Assembly: GCF_022201045.2 (NCBI RefSeq)
Contig: NC_068564.1
Span: 26,503,001-26,567,000, forward strand
Direction: 5' to 3'
Source: Citrus sinensis
Taxonomy: Eukaryota; Streptophyta; Magnoliopsida; Sapindales; Rutaceae
DNA length: 64,000 nt
Below, in pieces: positions 12,502 through 24,618 of the stretch (the stretch's first letter is position 1; every line of letters begins with the position of its first letter). A model generated the notes under the pieces. That model was not told the origin of the DNA. It saw only the letters and a program-made list of their open reading frames with translations, and did not search any database. A program made the translations under genes and the position numbers.

Positions 12502-13769
12502 TTATCTTTCATCCTTTTTCTTATTTATTACATTTATTACACTAGGTGCAGATAAAAATGGATTGAAGAGAGAAATCCTAGATCAGCTGATAGGAAGTAT
12601 CTTCATCCTAAAGTTTTGTGCGTGTTTCTGGTCTCACTAACTCATAAACAGGGGATGAAATTCAACCGATTGTACTTGTAAGTCGACCTTGAGTTGAAAG
12701 AAAGAAATTTTTTAGGATGGAAAAAAAGCCTTGAGCTGGTCTGGTTCATTTCCACGGGTTTTTTAGTCCGAGCTTCCACATAAAGAGCGTAGATAAGGAC
12801 TCGAGAAAAAGCTTGGGTTAGTCTCAAGTCATCTATTTTTTTTTTTTAAATGAGTTAGAAATTAAAATAAAAAATTAAATTTGAAAAATAATGAAAAAAA
12901 AATTTAATTTTTAATTTATATATTAATAATAAACTAAAAAAATTTAAAATTATAATATTAACCTCTTTTTAAAGTGTTAATTAATTAAGAGAATGTTTGA
13001 ATTACAGAATGTAGTATTTAAAAATTAAGTTTTTAAATTGTTATTTGTTTTAATTTTTAATTTATTATTTTATTTAGAAATATTTTTTTTAATTTATTGT
13101 TGATTATAGTAAATTGATAACTATTAATTTATTTTAAGTTTATAATAATTTAAAAAAATTAAAAAAAATAAATGAAAGCTTAAGCTCAACTTAAGTGCAG
13201 TCTACGCCCATAATGGGCATATAATGGCCTATAATGGGCTCATTCTAAGTCCGACTCTTATTTTTTGCCTCTATTAGGCTTGGGTCTGGGCTCAACTCAA
13301 GTCCAGATTTTGTCATCCTTAAACCCGTAGGATTGTTTGGCAACAAAATTTTTAGTTGAATGGACTTTTCAGGCTTTCAGCCAAAATTTAGCCACCAAGC
13401 TCCAACATGCACTTTGAAGTGAATTCAGAAGTATTTAAGTAGGAAAAGAAATAGAAATATCTTTATCTAAAAAATGACACGAATATTATATATGTACATT
13501 TTTAAAGGTATTCGAAAGTAGAATCTGCGAAAAGGGCTCAACATTTTGCTTCGTATAAGAGTTTTCTGTAATTCACACAAGGATATTTCGGTCAAATTTC
13601 AATGTAATTTTGGGATAGAATTTTGAGGAAGTGATACAAACAAAATTTGGGAAGCATCATAACGGTAGAAACTGAACTGGATCACTGACTTGGTGAGTCA
13701 AAAACAGTGACAGCTTAAAAGTAGCGAGAGATTGAAGAAAAGAAGAAGAAATCAAAGAATTGAGCAGAA
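12502..13769. other. Intergenic, AT-rich, degraded repeat
   Basis: 12655-13321 looks like one decayed insertion. It begins near CAGGGGATGAAATTC and ends near GATTTTGTCATCCTTA, which are weakly inverse. Between them is very AT-rich DNA and the palindromic stretch CCCATAATGGGC near 13207. No matching target duplication was found. 13560-13769 should hold the promoter and leader of the lipocalin gene. Confidence 0.4.
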
Positions 13770-16560
13770 ATGGTAAATGTCATACATCAAACATCACCTG
13801 CTCTCCTTCAATGTTGCCCTTCTCCTCCTTTTGCCAACTCTATCTATAGGTATTTCTTTTACTTTTTTTTTTCTCCTCATTTATTAAGCTAAGATTATTC
13901 TGTAGCTTCTGCAGCTGCTGCTGCTGCTTTATTTTATTTTATTTTTAAATAAAAATTTTTTAGCAATTTTTGATGAATTGGGTTTTGATTGAATTTGCGT
14001 TCCAAACTTTTCTTTCGTGCCAGTGGCTATGAGGGCACTTTGAGAACATGATTATGAAAATAATAAGATAAAGTTGGTTAAGAGTTGTTCTTTGAGTTTT
14101 TCAGTGCATTTGGGTGTCGATGTTCACTGAATGTGCAAAATGTAGAAGGACCTGTTCGGTCTTATGGGCTTAATTCTGAAATTCATGCTTTTTTTAGATG
14201 CTTCTCATCACATCAAGGGAAGCACTTATTGATATTATTATCTATTTTTACAATCATGAGATGATTTTCAGTCCCTTAGGTTGCAATTAGTTGAGCACAA
14301 TGAACTTTAGAGGATACCCTTTTAGATGGATTTAAATTGTTTACCAGACTCAAAAGGTTGAACCCTTTTTCTGAGCATTGGTCATCAGTATCTAAATATT
14401 CACTTTTGAGATCGAATAACTCAAGACTGATGTTTGGCTGTCGTAATGTAGCTCTGAAAGACCAAAGTGAAACTATCAGAATTTATTTTCCATCAAGTTT
14501 GGCTATTTATCATTTCGTTGTCCATGGAAGATGTACAATTTTGTAATCTCCTACACGGAATTTCTACTAAATTATTTTGTTGTTCCGCCTGTCTAGGGGA
14601 AATCCAAGGAAAAAGGTGTATAAATGCTCCTTTGACAACCCTATCTCGAATAAGATGGTTACAGGTCATGTAACGAGGCATTTGTTATCGGGGCTTGCTG
14701 CCTCCATAATATTTCTTTCTCAAACAAACCAGGTTAGTTGATTTGATTAATAGAATACACACTGTTAACTGATTTTCACATCATGTGCGAGTTTCTTTAC
14801 TTCAGACAGAACTTGATCACCATGCTGAATGTATAAATCAAATTTTCATCAACATCATCTCTTTATGCACAGAACATGGATAAGATATGGTTCTAATCAC
14901 TTGGTATACATTTTCTTGTGAGCTTCTATTCAAAGAACAACCATTTATCACTACCCAAATTATTGCGTAACAGAGGAAATTCAGAATTCTACCCGTTCTA
15001 GTCAGGTTGATTTCATTAAGAATGTATATTAAGTTCCTGTTGAGTTCCTCTTGATTTGCTGGAGCCTGTAAATACAATAACCATGGTGATATAAACTTAT
15101 TTTTATTGGATCAGCATTAGATGTTTATAACAATTATCCTCGTCTTGCTTGGAAGGTTGTTGCGGCAGATTTGCCACATTTCCATAATATCTGCCAGCTT
15201 GCAAGTGCTACAGATAGTATGCCGACTCTTCCAATTGAGCTAGGGTCTGATGAAAGAAGTGGAATGCTAATGATGATGAGAGGTATGACAGCTAAGGATT
15301 TTGACCCTGTCAGATATTCTGGAAGGTGGTTTGAAGTAGCTTCACTGAAACGTGGATTTGCTGGACAAGGACAAGAAGATTGTCACTGCACTCAGGTAAA
15401 TGATAGAGGTAGGAATTGTGTTGACTTGTAATGTAGATATTGTAATCATTTTGTGTGTAACTGCTTCACCAGCAGATAGGGGACCTAATATCTTCCTCCA
15501 TATCATGCTTTACAGTTAGCCTCATCTGCATTTCAGATTGATGAAACTTTTGCAGGAGGCTATATGTAAGCATGATAGGTTCTTGCATGTCCCATAAGAT
15601 ATTTAAAGCTTGTGGCTACTCCATCTGGCAAACATTTGAATCATTCTGTACATAGAAAATGATTTGAAGGGCCATAAATAATGGAGGATGCATAGAAGTG
15701 ATTCTTTCATGGATACAAACCTGAGTTAATGTGTCTCATTTCTGTTCAATATATGTTCTTTTTGTCACAACTTTATCCCTTCAAAAATCTAAGTGCTAAC
15801 ATATTTTCATATATCAATATGCAGGGTGTGTATACATTTGATAAGGAAAAACCCGCTATCCAGGTTGATACCTTTTGTGTTCATGGGGGCCCTGATGGAT
15901 ATATTACTGGTATAAGGGGAAATGTTCAATGCCTTCCGGAGGAAGAATTGGAGAAGAATGTGACTGATCTGGAAAAGCAAGAGATGATTAAGGGAAAGTG
16001 TTACCTTAGGTTTCCTACACTGCCATTTATTCCAAAGGAGCCCTATGATGTGATTGCTACCGATTATGACAACTTTGCTCTTGTTTCAGGAGCAAAAGAT
16101 AAAAGTTTTATTCAGGTAACTGGACATTTGAGATGACAATGGTGCAATATTTGTATCGTTTTTCAAACTTGGCCAAAACTAATCGGCTAATTATTTATTA
16201 GGTAGTTAAAGAATTGTACTACCATTGCCATTTTAGATTTCCAATGTTAATGTTTATTCTTTGGCATCAACATTTCAGATATACTCAAGGACACCTACTC
16301 CGGGACCAGAATTCATAGAGAAATATAAAAGTTACTTGGCGAATTTCGGCTATGATCCCAACAAAATTAAGGACACTCCACAAGACTGTGAAGTGATTTC
16401 TAATAGTCAGCTAGCTGCGATGATGTCGATGTCCGGAATGCAACAGGCTCTTACAAACCAGTTCCCTGACCTAGAACTGAAGTCTCCTCTTGCATTAAAT
16501 CCATTTACAAGTGTATTAGACACTTTGAAGAAGCTTCTCGAGCTCTATTTTAAGAAGTAA
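13770..16560 (+). CDS. LCNP: Chloroplastic lipocalin LCNP (CHL)
   Basis: Five exons join in phase: 13770-13849, 14597-14732, 15156-15395, 15825-16115 and 16279-16560. They give 342 residues, close to the roughly 350 of the Arabidopsis protein. The first 70-75 residues are a plastid/lumen transit region (SPPFANSIYR, then the hydrophobic LLSGLAASIIFLSQT). The mature part carries the lipocalin G-x-W motif in RYSGRWFEVASLK, then GQGQEDCHCTQGVY, DTFCVHGGPDGYITG, YDVIATDYDNFALVSG and a C-terminal tail. It contains several cysteines, as in the family. LCNP acts in the thylakoid lumen, protects lipids from oxidation under stress and is needed for sustained quenching (qH). The borders of exons 2 and 3 rest on reading phase and fit the known protein. 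Confidence 0.93.
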
Positions 16561-17331
16561 TTAAACTTATAACGTTAATGCACTTTCTGCACTTCATAAT
16601 AACTTACTGAAAATGTCCTGATAAGGCAATGTATAAAATTATATAACCGCATATCTCTTATTATTTTTAAATGAATAGAACTCTGCACTTTCAGGAATAG
16701 TTGTATCATTTTGCTTAATCCTTACACCGTCGATCACTTAATTATCTAGTCTGAATTTAATAAGTTAACGGGGCTCTCTGGCTCTCTCCTCTGTTCTAAA
16801 GCCATAGACATTTTGGATTGTGACTAACTAAATGTGAGGACAAATGAAATTCACTCATAACTTGATTATGAGGATGGAGCACTCCTAAATATTAAAATTG
16901 CCCCTCTCCAGTTCCCTTTGACTGTTGAATATTGTGTAATAGATTGCCAAATTCATCATGAACACACAAAATGCCTCATCATGAAATCCATGATTAACTG
17001 AATACAACAGCCTAAGAGAGTTGTTTCAGTGCAATGAAATTGTTACATTGTGAACATAGGCATGCCAAATTCAGTAAGGGGTCATCAAGTAATCGTAACA
17101 TATCCTCTTGGAGGCAAAAGGTTTTTTGTTGGGGTTTGGGAGTGATATGTAAAGTGGTTAAAGTTATAAGAGCCAATACATAAAGAATAGTGATTCCAAT
17201 CTTTCCCACTAGTACTAGTATCCCAATTTCATGATTCCAAATATGTTATTCATCCTTGGCAAATAGACTGGATTAATAAGTAATTTTATAAGTTAATAAA
17301 TATATCATTTAATAAATATTTGACACATCAT
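16561..17331. other. 3' flank of LCNP and intergenic DNA
   Basis: No gene recognised. AATAGA/AATAAA-like signals near 16670-16760 could serve LCNP polyadenylation. The rest is plain AT-rich DNA with short unsupported frames. Confidence 0.5.
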
Positions 17332-17339
17332 CACTTGAG

Positions 17340-18021
17340 CAATGATGGCAATGGGGTGGGGAGGCCTACCCCATTCCCCACCCAGTTAGAAATTTTTACC
17401 TCCATTCCCCACCCTATTCCCTAATAAATTTAGTGGGGTGGGGATGGAGAATCCTCATGTGGGGAATGATTTCCCCATCCCCACCCCATTCTCCATTTAT
17501 CTATTTTATAATATGTATAAATATATTATTTTAGTAAGTTAAAAATTAGAGACTTAAAATAAAATCATCATCATATTATAAAGTATTTAAATTATTTTTA
17601 AAAAAATCTAAAAGTTTAAAACAATATCTTAAAATGATATTAAAAGTGAAAAATATTTAAAGAGCGTATCACCTTAAAAGAGAAAAAAAAATATAACAAT
17701 GTTTCAGAGTTGAAAAATATTATAAGATTTTCTTTCGTTCATATCTTGTTTATATTGCATAAAAATTAAAAAAAAAATTAATTGACATTATAATTGATAA
17801 AATTAAAATTATTAAACAAGAATTAAAAACATATTTATATTTAATGGGGATTGGGGTGGGGGTGGGGTGGGGAGTACAAAACCAAACCCCATCCCATTAA
17901 GAATTTTGGGATTATTTTTCCCCCACTCCCCACCCCATTTCCAAAAAATTATTCAAAATTTTTCCCATTTGGGGTGGAGCTCCATGGGGCCCCAAACCCA
18001 TGGAGGATTTTGCCATCCCTA
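17340..18021. mobile_element. hAT-type non-autonomous transposon
   Basis: The left end reads CAATGATGGCAATGGGG and the right end, reversed, reads TAGGGATGGCAAAATCC. Both carry the GATGGCAA core seen in many plant hAT ends. The perfect 8-bp word CACTTGAG flanks it at 17332-17339 and 18022-18029, the size hAT transposases make. The ends are rich in CCCCACCCC/GGGGTGGGG and the middle is AT-rich and non-coding, so it would need a transposase from elsewhere. Confidence 0.87.
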
Positions 18022-18394
18022 CACTTGAGATAAAAATATTAGGATAATTCTTAGAAGTTTAATATTATTTAACAGAAAATACTATAAATGTGTGTGTGTA
18101 TTCAAAATATATATGTGATCACCTACCTGCGGTTGGAGAAATTTGGCATGATTTAACTATACTGAATGATGAAAACATGACTTCATTTGTTAAATACATG
18201 TATGAGAATTAAATGTTCTAATAACTTGGATGTCCCATACCCTTACACAATACTCAGAATCGGAGGTTTAATAAAGATATCGGAGAAAACTAAAATAAAA
18301 GGATGAGAATGAATCTGTTCATTTTGAAGCAATAATATTGATCCATTTTTTTTTTTTTTTTGAAGAGTAATATTGATCCATATTGTTTGTTCAT
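18022..18394. other. Gap between the hAT element and the UGT pseudogene
   Basis: AT-rich, with a short TG repeat near 18090 and a T run at 18349-18361. Part may be the former 3' untranslated region of the glycosyltransferase. Nothing else was recognised. Confidence 0.4.
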
Positions 18395-18626
18395 TCAGCA
18401 TCCATTTTCTGCACCTGCTTCTCGACAAATCTCTTGAACTTCTCTGGCCCTTTTACTCATATCTTTCCTCTCATAACTATTCAAATCCATAAACATTTTC
18501 ACAAGCTCTGTAATTTCATCTCTTGTCACCAAACTTTCACTTGCTATCTCAGGTTTCTTTACTCTCCATCCAGTCTTCCAATCTTGTACAATTTGCTTAC
18601 TATTTGGAACTTGATCCCAGAATATC

Positions 18627-19236
18627 GGAAAAGTAAGCATTGGGACACCAGCATAAAGACTTTCCATAGTTGAATTTAAGCCACAAAGAGTCCAAAATCC
18701 CCCAATAGAAGCATGGCATAACTGTTGAAAAAATATGCTCTTTAAAAGCATATATATTTATTTAATTGTAATAAATAATTTTTTTGATTAATAAAATAAA
18801 TGAGGTATTTTATTCAAATATCTTAATTACATTAATATTTTGATTCAAGTCTATTTAATCATATTATATGTATTTATGTGATTACCATGTAGATTCATAG
18901 AAGACATAAATACAAAGACTTTCGATATCTTAAAAGCATTGGGAAAAGTAAGCATTGGGACACCAGCATAAAGACTTTCGATAGTTGAATTTAAGCCACA
19001 AAGAGTCCAAAATCCCCCAACAGAAGCATGGCATAACTGTTGGAAAAATATGCTCTTTAAAAGCATATATATTTATTTAATTGTAATAAATAATTTTTTT
19101 TATTAATAAAATAAATGAGGTATTTTATTCAAATATCTTAATTACATTAATATTTTGATTCAAGTCTATTTAGTCATATTATATGTATTTATGTGATCAC
19201 CATGTAGATTCATAGAAGACATAAATACAAGTTATT
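18627..19236. repeat. Tandem duplication, 315-bp offset
   Basis: The segment from about 18627 to 18941 (end of the UGT box plus the first 200 bp of the LTR) is repeated from 18942 to about 19236. GTAAGCATTGGGACACC lies at 18633 and 18948. The copies differ at few positions. Since each copy contains the UGT/LTR junction, the duplication came after the LTR insertion. Some 20 bp of extra DNA (TTTCGATATCTTAAAAGC) lies at the join. Confidence 0.88.
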
Positions 19237-20383
19237 TTATGATTAAATAAATTTAGTTCGCAGTTGATAAATAAAATTGAGCACTTTATTTGAGTATAGA
19301 CTGTAATGAATTCATTGAATGATTTGTCTTAATCATGTATGAATTTATTGATATAGTACGACTACATTGAACATATTACATATGAGATTTAATTAATTTT
19401 GTAATAACTGTCCGACTTATTAAATCTCATAAATATTGATTTTACTGTAATCTTAAACTTGAGTTAATTATGATTTCATGATTGTAATTGTTATTCCATT
19501 TGAGTTACCAATGAGCACGACACAAACTTGCAGTCAAGATTATTCGGTATCTTGGTGGGATCAATTATGAGTATTGGAGTTATAGATTAACAATATAGAA
19601 TTTGTACAACACAACTTTTGATGAGTTTTCGGCACTTGATCATAGAATTCCCTGGCTAGAGTGTATCAGCATATTTAGTATGTTGAAAATGATCATTAGA
19701 GAAAACGAGTAAGTATCAAGGAATAAGATGTAATTAAATTGATTGGACAGTTAAGATATCGATTTAATTAATGATGTGGTACAAATGATTGTACAATAAA
19801 GAAATCAATGTGGCTTGGGATGAATTATTATTCGAGCATACAATTATGGAGGTCAATTCTAATCTTTTAGTGGAGTAGATTTGGAATTAAATAATTAAGC
19901 TAATTTAATTACAAGCCTAATTATTGTAGCCACTATTGTATGTTCTCAAATGATCCCCAGGTTAGCTCATTTAATTGACTGCGCCACTACTAGATTAATA
20001 AGTAAGATAACTAGTTATTTGAGTTAAAAGCCTAAATATATTATTTAATTGGATGCTCCATGTAAAATTCTGAGAAAAAGATTTTTCTCTCTAATTTTGA
20101 GAGAAAATTTTTTTCTTGTTAGTTGCTTTAGTGGTGATAAAGGCGCCCACACGTTAAGTGCAGATTAAACCTGAGTCGCAACCTAAAAGATTATTTGGTG
20201 GCGGATTGTGATCTAACAGGAGTAGTGGTGACAGATCGTGATCTGTAAGTTTAAATTACTTCAGCGAAAAAAGTCAAATCAAATTTTTAAGATACAATTT
20301 TTAGATTACAAATTCCTATATATTGTATGAGAGCGATCCTAAAAAGTTTTTTTTAAAAAAATTAAAACTGATTGTCCCCAACA
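19038..20383. mobile_element. Solo LTR of an LTR retrotransposon
   Basis: Begins TGTTGG and ends CCAACA, perfect inverse ends of the usual TG...CA kind, and is 1346 bp long. It is flanked by ATAAC (19033-19037) and ACAAC (20384-20388), a 5-bp duplication with one change. Removing the LTR and one duplication restores the expected UGT coding junction. No internal gag or pol region was seen, so it is the product of recombination between two LTRs. Orientation and superfamily cannot be fixed from the LTR alone. Confidence 0.8.
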
Positions 20384-20640
20384 ACAACACCCTCAGTTGG
20401 TCACACCAAGGCACCACAATGCCCCGATCATCAGCACGGCCATCTTTAAACCCAGAAGTATCACCTCTGGTCACCTACAAATATCTGACGACACTGTTGC
20501 GGATACCAGCTATAATTTCATCCATTTGTGCACTTGAAACTGACAAAAAGCTTCCCAAGGAGACGTACAAAACTGAGCCAACAGGCTGAGTTTCCAACAC
20601 TCAAAGTATTTGGGACCATTGTGATAATTACCTAAAAATA

Positions 20641-23090
20641 ATTCAGTAGAGTTTGAAAGAAAACTGTAAAAATAATTACCTAAAGAAAAGAAAAGAAGAT
20701 AAACAAAAATAATGTAATAATAAGAACTAGTCGAAAATTGGAAAATCATGATTATTTTATTTATTTATTATGATTATTTTTTTTTTGGCACTTGTAAGGA
20801 AGGTGTTCGTTTTTATTGCCCACTATCCGCAGGTAAATTGATATGTGAAATAGTCAATTTGTTTTTTTTTTTTATATGAAATGATAAAACAATCAAAATT
20901 AACAATTTATAAAAAACTCTATTTTATACATTTAAATTAAAAAAAATTGTATACATATTAGTTTCATTCGAAGAGATTTTGCATATTTAACTATATCAAA
21001 AAGAATGATGTTATACATTTAATATAAGGACAATGCATGTTTAAGCTCTCATAGATGTCATATTTATCATTTGTATCCCTACTAGATTTTTAATTACTTT
21101 TATAATCCCTCTCGTTAAAAGATAATATATAAAGTTAACATTTTTTTTCATTTACTATTCTACCCTTTTTTTTAGAAGATTTTATGATATTTTTAAGTAC
21201 TTTAATACCAAAATTAAAGAGAATATGAAATGATTAGTCCTATATAATTACCACAAGAGTGCTTATATTTTTTTATTTTCTTTTAATCTTAATAAATTGG
21301 TTAATTTAAATTCTAAAATATCACAACTTAAATGACTATTTTGCCTTTATTTTCACAATTAATTTTGATATCTCTTAATGGGAGGGAAGAAAGAGGTGAT
21401 TAAGAACTAGTATGGATATAAGTGGTAAATATGGCATCTATCAAGCTTCCTCCTATTTAATATATGTTTACGGGTTAGATGATAAATACGTGTCTATTAA
21501 AGAAGTAATGAGAATACTCTTACAATATCAGAAATTTCATTTAAAATCATACGGTATATATAGAGTTGAAATAATTGTTGTATAATTAGTTGAATGATTG
21601 TCATTTTGCACAATGTATTCTGAAAATGCCTTGTGGAAGAGGAAAGCATGAGAGAAATGATAGTACATGAAAGCGTTCACGGCAGCTCTATTTGAAGGGC
21701 AAATAATATTTCATTTGGCGTCAAGCTTTTTCTCTAAGGCAATTCATCAAACACTTCATTAGTTTCATCAAACGCCTTCATCTTGATTTCATATACATCC
21801 TTATTAAGTACTTAACCGCGATAAGTCCATGTTACTGTCTCAATTGATCAGGTTCAATCACTCTCTCTCTATCTCTCTCTCTCTCTCACTAGAAACAAGT
21901 GACTGTGTTAAATTTACAGAGTTTGGATTATTAATAAAATTAAACCTCTGGTCAAATGGCAATGGAGCATTCCTAAGTGATATTGTGTAACAATAATGTG
22001 GGAATTTCTTTGAGGTGACCGACTAAAATCGTTGGCAACGCAAGCGTATTTACTCCGATTGATGGCCAAACTTTTTTTTTTTTTAAAAAAAAAAGTGTAC
22101 AAGTAAAATTTTTGTGTTTTTTCGTCACCCATTAAATGGGTTTGGCGTGATTTAGCTGCATCCAAAATGAAGTTAACATGATTTTGATAAATAATTGAAT
22201 TTGCAAGATGAAGTCATGAATTATGCTAATTGTAAATGCATTACTGAATGAATCAGATAGTAATTTATTGAAAACTCCACATAGATAAACTTTCTAATTT
22301 AATTCTTGTTACGACAATCCTCCAAAGTATTAACAATAAGTGTAATATTAGAGCGACAATCTCATGTATGATTTGCTATCACATTTTATTTTTAGTTAAA
22401 TAAAATATCAAATACTAACACTAAATCATATGTGCCAAGTAAAATTTTCATTCAACAACTCATATGATGTCGTGTCGGTTTGTATAAAAGAACTTGTGGC
22501 TAAATTATTATGCTACTAATGATTATGCTCTTAAAATATAGCTCAGTAAATCAAAATGTTCTTTTTATTCTATCCATTCAACTTGGCGTCACCATAACAG
22601 TGCATTATTTTAGTAGAGAAGAGAAGCTAAGAATTTTTCATGGTTTAAGCAAAACAGTAGTTTGTGTGTGAGTTTGAGATGTAGTATGAGCAGTGAATGA
22701 AGCAAAGCAAGAACATGGACCTTCTTGTGCCAAACAAAATATTACAAGAATCAAGCAAATCAAGAACAGGGAGAGGAATAGGGTCCTAAAATACTTTAGA
22801 ATTTCCTCGAGTACAAAAGAAACACACTCAATCAGGTCCATCATTTTCATCCAACACAAAAGTGATCAATTCATTTTCTTGATACATGATGCCAATACAT
22901 ATTATCTGAAATTACTACTATGAAATAGCTTTGGCTGGGCATGATTGGATAGACAAATAATGTCCATAAAGATGACTAATGACCTCATGAACTTACCAAC
23001 AATCGTACATTGTCAAATTTGCATATTACATGTGGGCAGCAATATTTCCAAATATAAAAACTAGAATCATAATGATCAGAATGAGTAAGG
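20641..23090. other. Long intergenic region, AT-rich
   Basis: No gene is supported. A CT microsatellite lies at 21861-21888 and a T14/A11 palindrome near 22072-22095. On the minus strand 22638-22859 is open for 73 residues with a hydrophobic stretch (LFLSLFLICLILVIFCLA) followed by a polar tail, which has the look of a small secreted or membrane peptide. No family was recognised, so it is not called as a gene. Confidence 0.45.
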
Positions 23091-24159
23091 TCACGCCTTC
23101 TGTACTGAAAAATTAAGAATGAGGTCCTTGATTTCTTCACTTGGAGCTCTTTCAAGAGCAGTCCTTCCATCTGCATCCTTGACGGTATAGCTAGCTCCAG
23201 CTCTCAACAGCTCTTCAATTTTCGGCTTGTCACCTTCCGAGGCAGCCAGCATCAGTAAGATGTCAACGGGATGGATGTTCTGGCTCAGAAGAGCCTCCAT
23301 CTTATCATATGTACCCTCAACAGCAAGCATCCCCATGTAGTTGAAGTACTATAAGACAATACAGCTTCTTCAGTAGTCGACAAAAAGAAAACCTTTCTAC
23401 GATCCTAATTGATATCGTATTTTCTTTACTTCCAACAAAAGCAGTCTAAGACCTTTTCATTCATACAATAGTTTGGTTGAACAATTAAATCATAATGAGC
23501 AAAAATCAGTTTAGCCAAGCATAATTAGGTAAGTTTATAACCATTATGCTACCTTTATGGCAAGTACATATGGTAATTCTTCAGGGAGTGGCAATTCTAC
23601 TACAAATTCCAACTTCAGGTCACAATTAAGAACGTAAAACTTTATATTCTTGTTCTTTTCTGCTGCAGACATCCACATTTTGTTAAATTTTGTCATACCA
23701 CACCCTTGTAAATGTCAAATAAAGCATCCCATCAATTTAAACTAACCGAAACTACATAATTTATTCACACATCTTACATCTAAACATTTCAAGGCCAAAA
23801 AAAAAAAAAAAAAAATTCCACAATAAAGAAATTTAATCTATAAATAAAGGCATCAAATCTACACGCGAATGGAGAGTGAGAGTGAGAGATAGAACCTGCT
23901 CGACATCATCTCTATCAAAATCATCCCTTTTTTGGCTACCATAAATCCCTGCATTTTCAGCATCAACACCATTTTTACCAAACTTGAACCAGCACTGAGC
24001 TCTGGACCCATTCGAGGGTCCTATTCTAGAGGGTCTGAAACATTTCAGATTATTTTTAGTACCCAGAAACTGGGAACTGAACTTTGTGCAAGAAGATTGA
24101 GAATTCGAAGGTTTTGAAACAAAGTGTATGCTGGCCGTAATGCACGGGATTGAAGCCAT
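23091..24159 (-). CDS. LTD: LTD/GDC1, ankyrin protein for LHCP import
   Basis: Two exons, 23896-24159 and 23091-23348, join in phase 0 at DDVEQ|YFNYMG and give 173 residues, the family's normal length. Residues 1 to about 45 are a Ser-rich plastid transit peptide. The mature protein starts around the QCWFKFGKNGVDAENAG region and ends with ankyrin repeats (HPVDILLMLAASEGDKPKIEELLRAGA, DADGRTALERAP). In Arabidopsis the protein (LHCP translocation defect, also GDC1) works in the stroma. It passes light-harvesting proteins from the envelope to cpSRP, and its loss leaves pale plants with few grana. The intron of about 550 bp contains another open stretch (see findings). Confidence 0.93.
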
Positions 24160-24445
24160 AACTCAAAATTTTTATCTCTGCAACTTTGAAACCATATGAA
24201 GCTGGCTTATCACTTCAGTTTCTGTTTACACGTGTGCAAAGTGCAGTGTAAGAGAAAAATAATGATAAATATGGTGTGACTTGTATTCACAAGATCAATT
24301 GGGAAATATGATATGGACCGTTGATCAGGCTGTTTTAATTTGCCGCTACTTATCAACGACACAGATCAGATTATATTGGGCTGGGCTAAACATATCACCA
24401 CAACAGTTCATTGAACCAAGCCCAACTTTGCTTCACTAACACTAA

Positions 24446-24615
24446 AGGTGTGTTTGAAAGTGAGGTGCTGTAACTTTTAAACTGCAGCTGCTGTAAAGTA
24501 AAAGCTATAACTTTGGAGTAAAAGTTGAAAAATTTTTTTTGTTAAGCTACCAAAATCCAGCTACAAGTGTTATCAAACACTTTAGTAGCTGGGCACCACA
24601 CTCCCAAACGGACTC
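24446..24615. mobile_element. Small MITE, PIF/Harbinger-like
   Basis: The ends AGGTGTGTTTGAAAGTGAGG and (reversed) GAGTCCGTTTGGGAGTGTGG are inverse over about 23 bp. TAA stands on both sides (24443-24445 and 24616-24618), a 3-bp duplication as made by PIF/Harbinger transposases. It is 170 bp with no coding capacity, just upstream of LTD. Confidence 0.6.
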
Positions 24616-24618
24616 TAA

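Larger units (their letters stand above)
18395..20640 (-). pseudogene. UGT87-like UDP-glycosyltransferase pseudogene
   Basis: Read on the minus strand, 20640-20384 encodes the stretch before the PSPG box (QPVGSVLYVSLGSF, SAQMDEIIAGIRNS, then VVPWCDQLRV). It has an in-frame stop where Trp is expected and a frame slip just before QPVGS. The frame resumes at 18722-18395 with [43 protein letters not shown] and the normal C-terminus. A solo LTR sits between V and L of the RVLCHAS junction. The conserved His of the PSPG core (THCG in the family) is Leu in both copies. Functional relatives transfer sugar from UDP-sugars to small molecules. The N-terminal exon was not found in the window. Confidence 0.88.

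Noticed and set aside
12655-13321. Possible hAT-like insertion with CAGGGGATG and GTCATCCTTA ends
   Set aside because: The ends are only weakly inverse and no 8-bp duplication was found. Noted only as a decayed repeat.
20323-20589. 88-residue plus-strand frame
   Set aside because: Covers the end of the solo LTR and the antisense of the UGT fragment, which reads as UGT on the minus strand.
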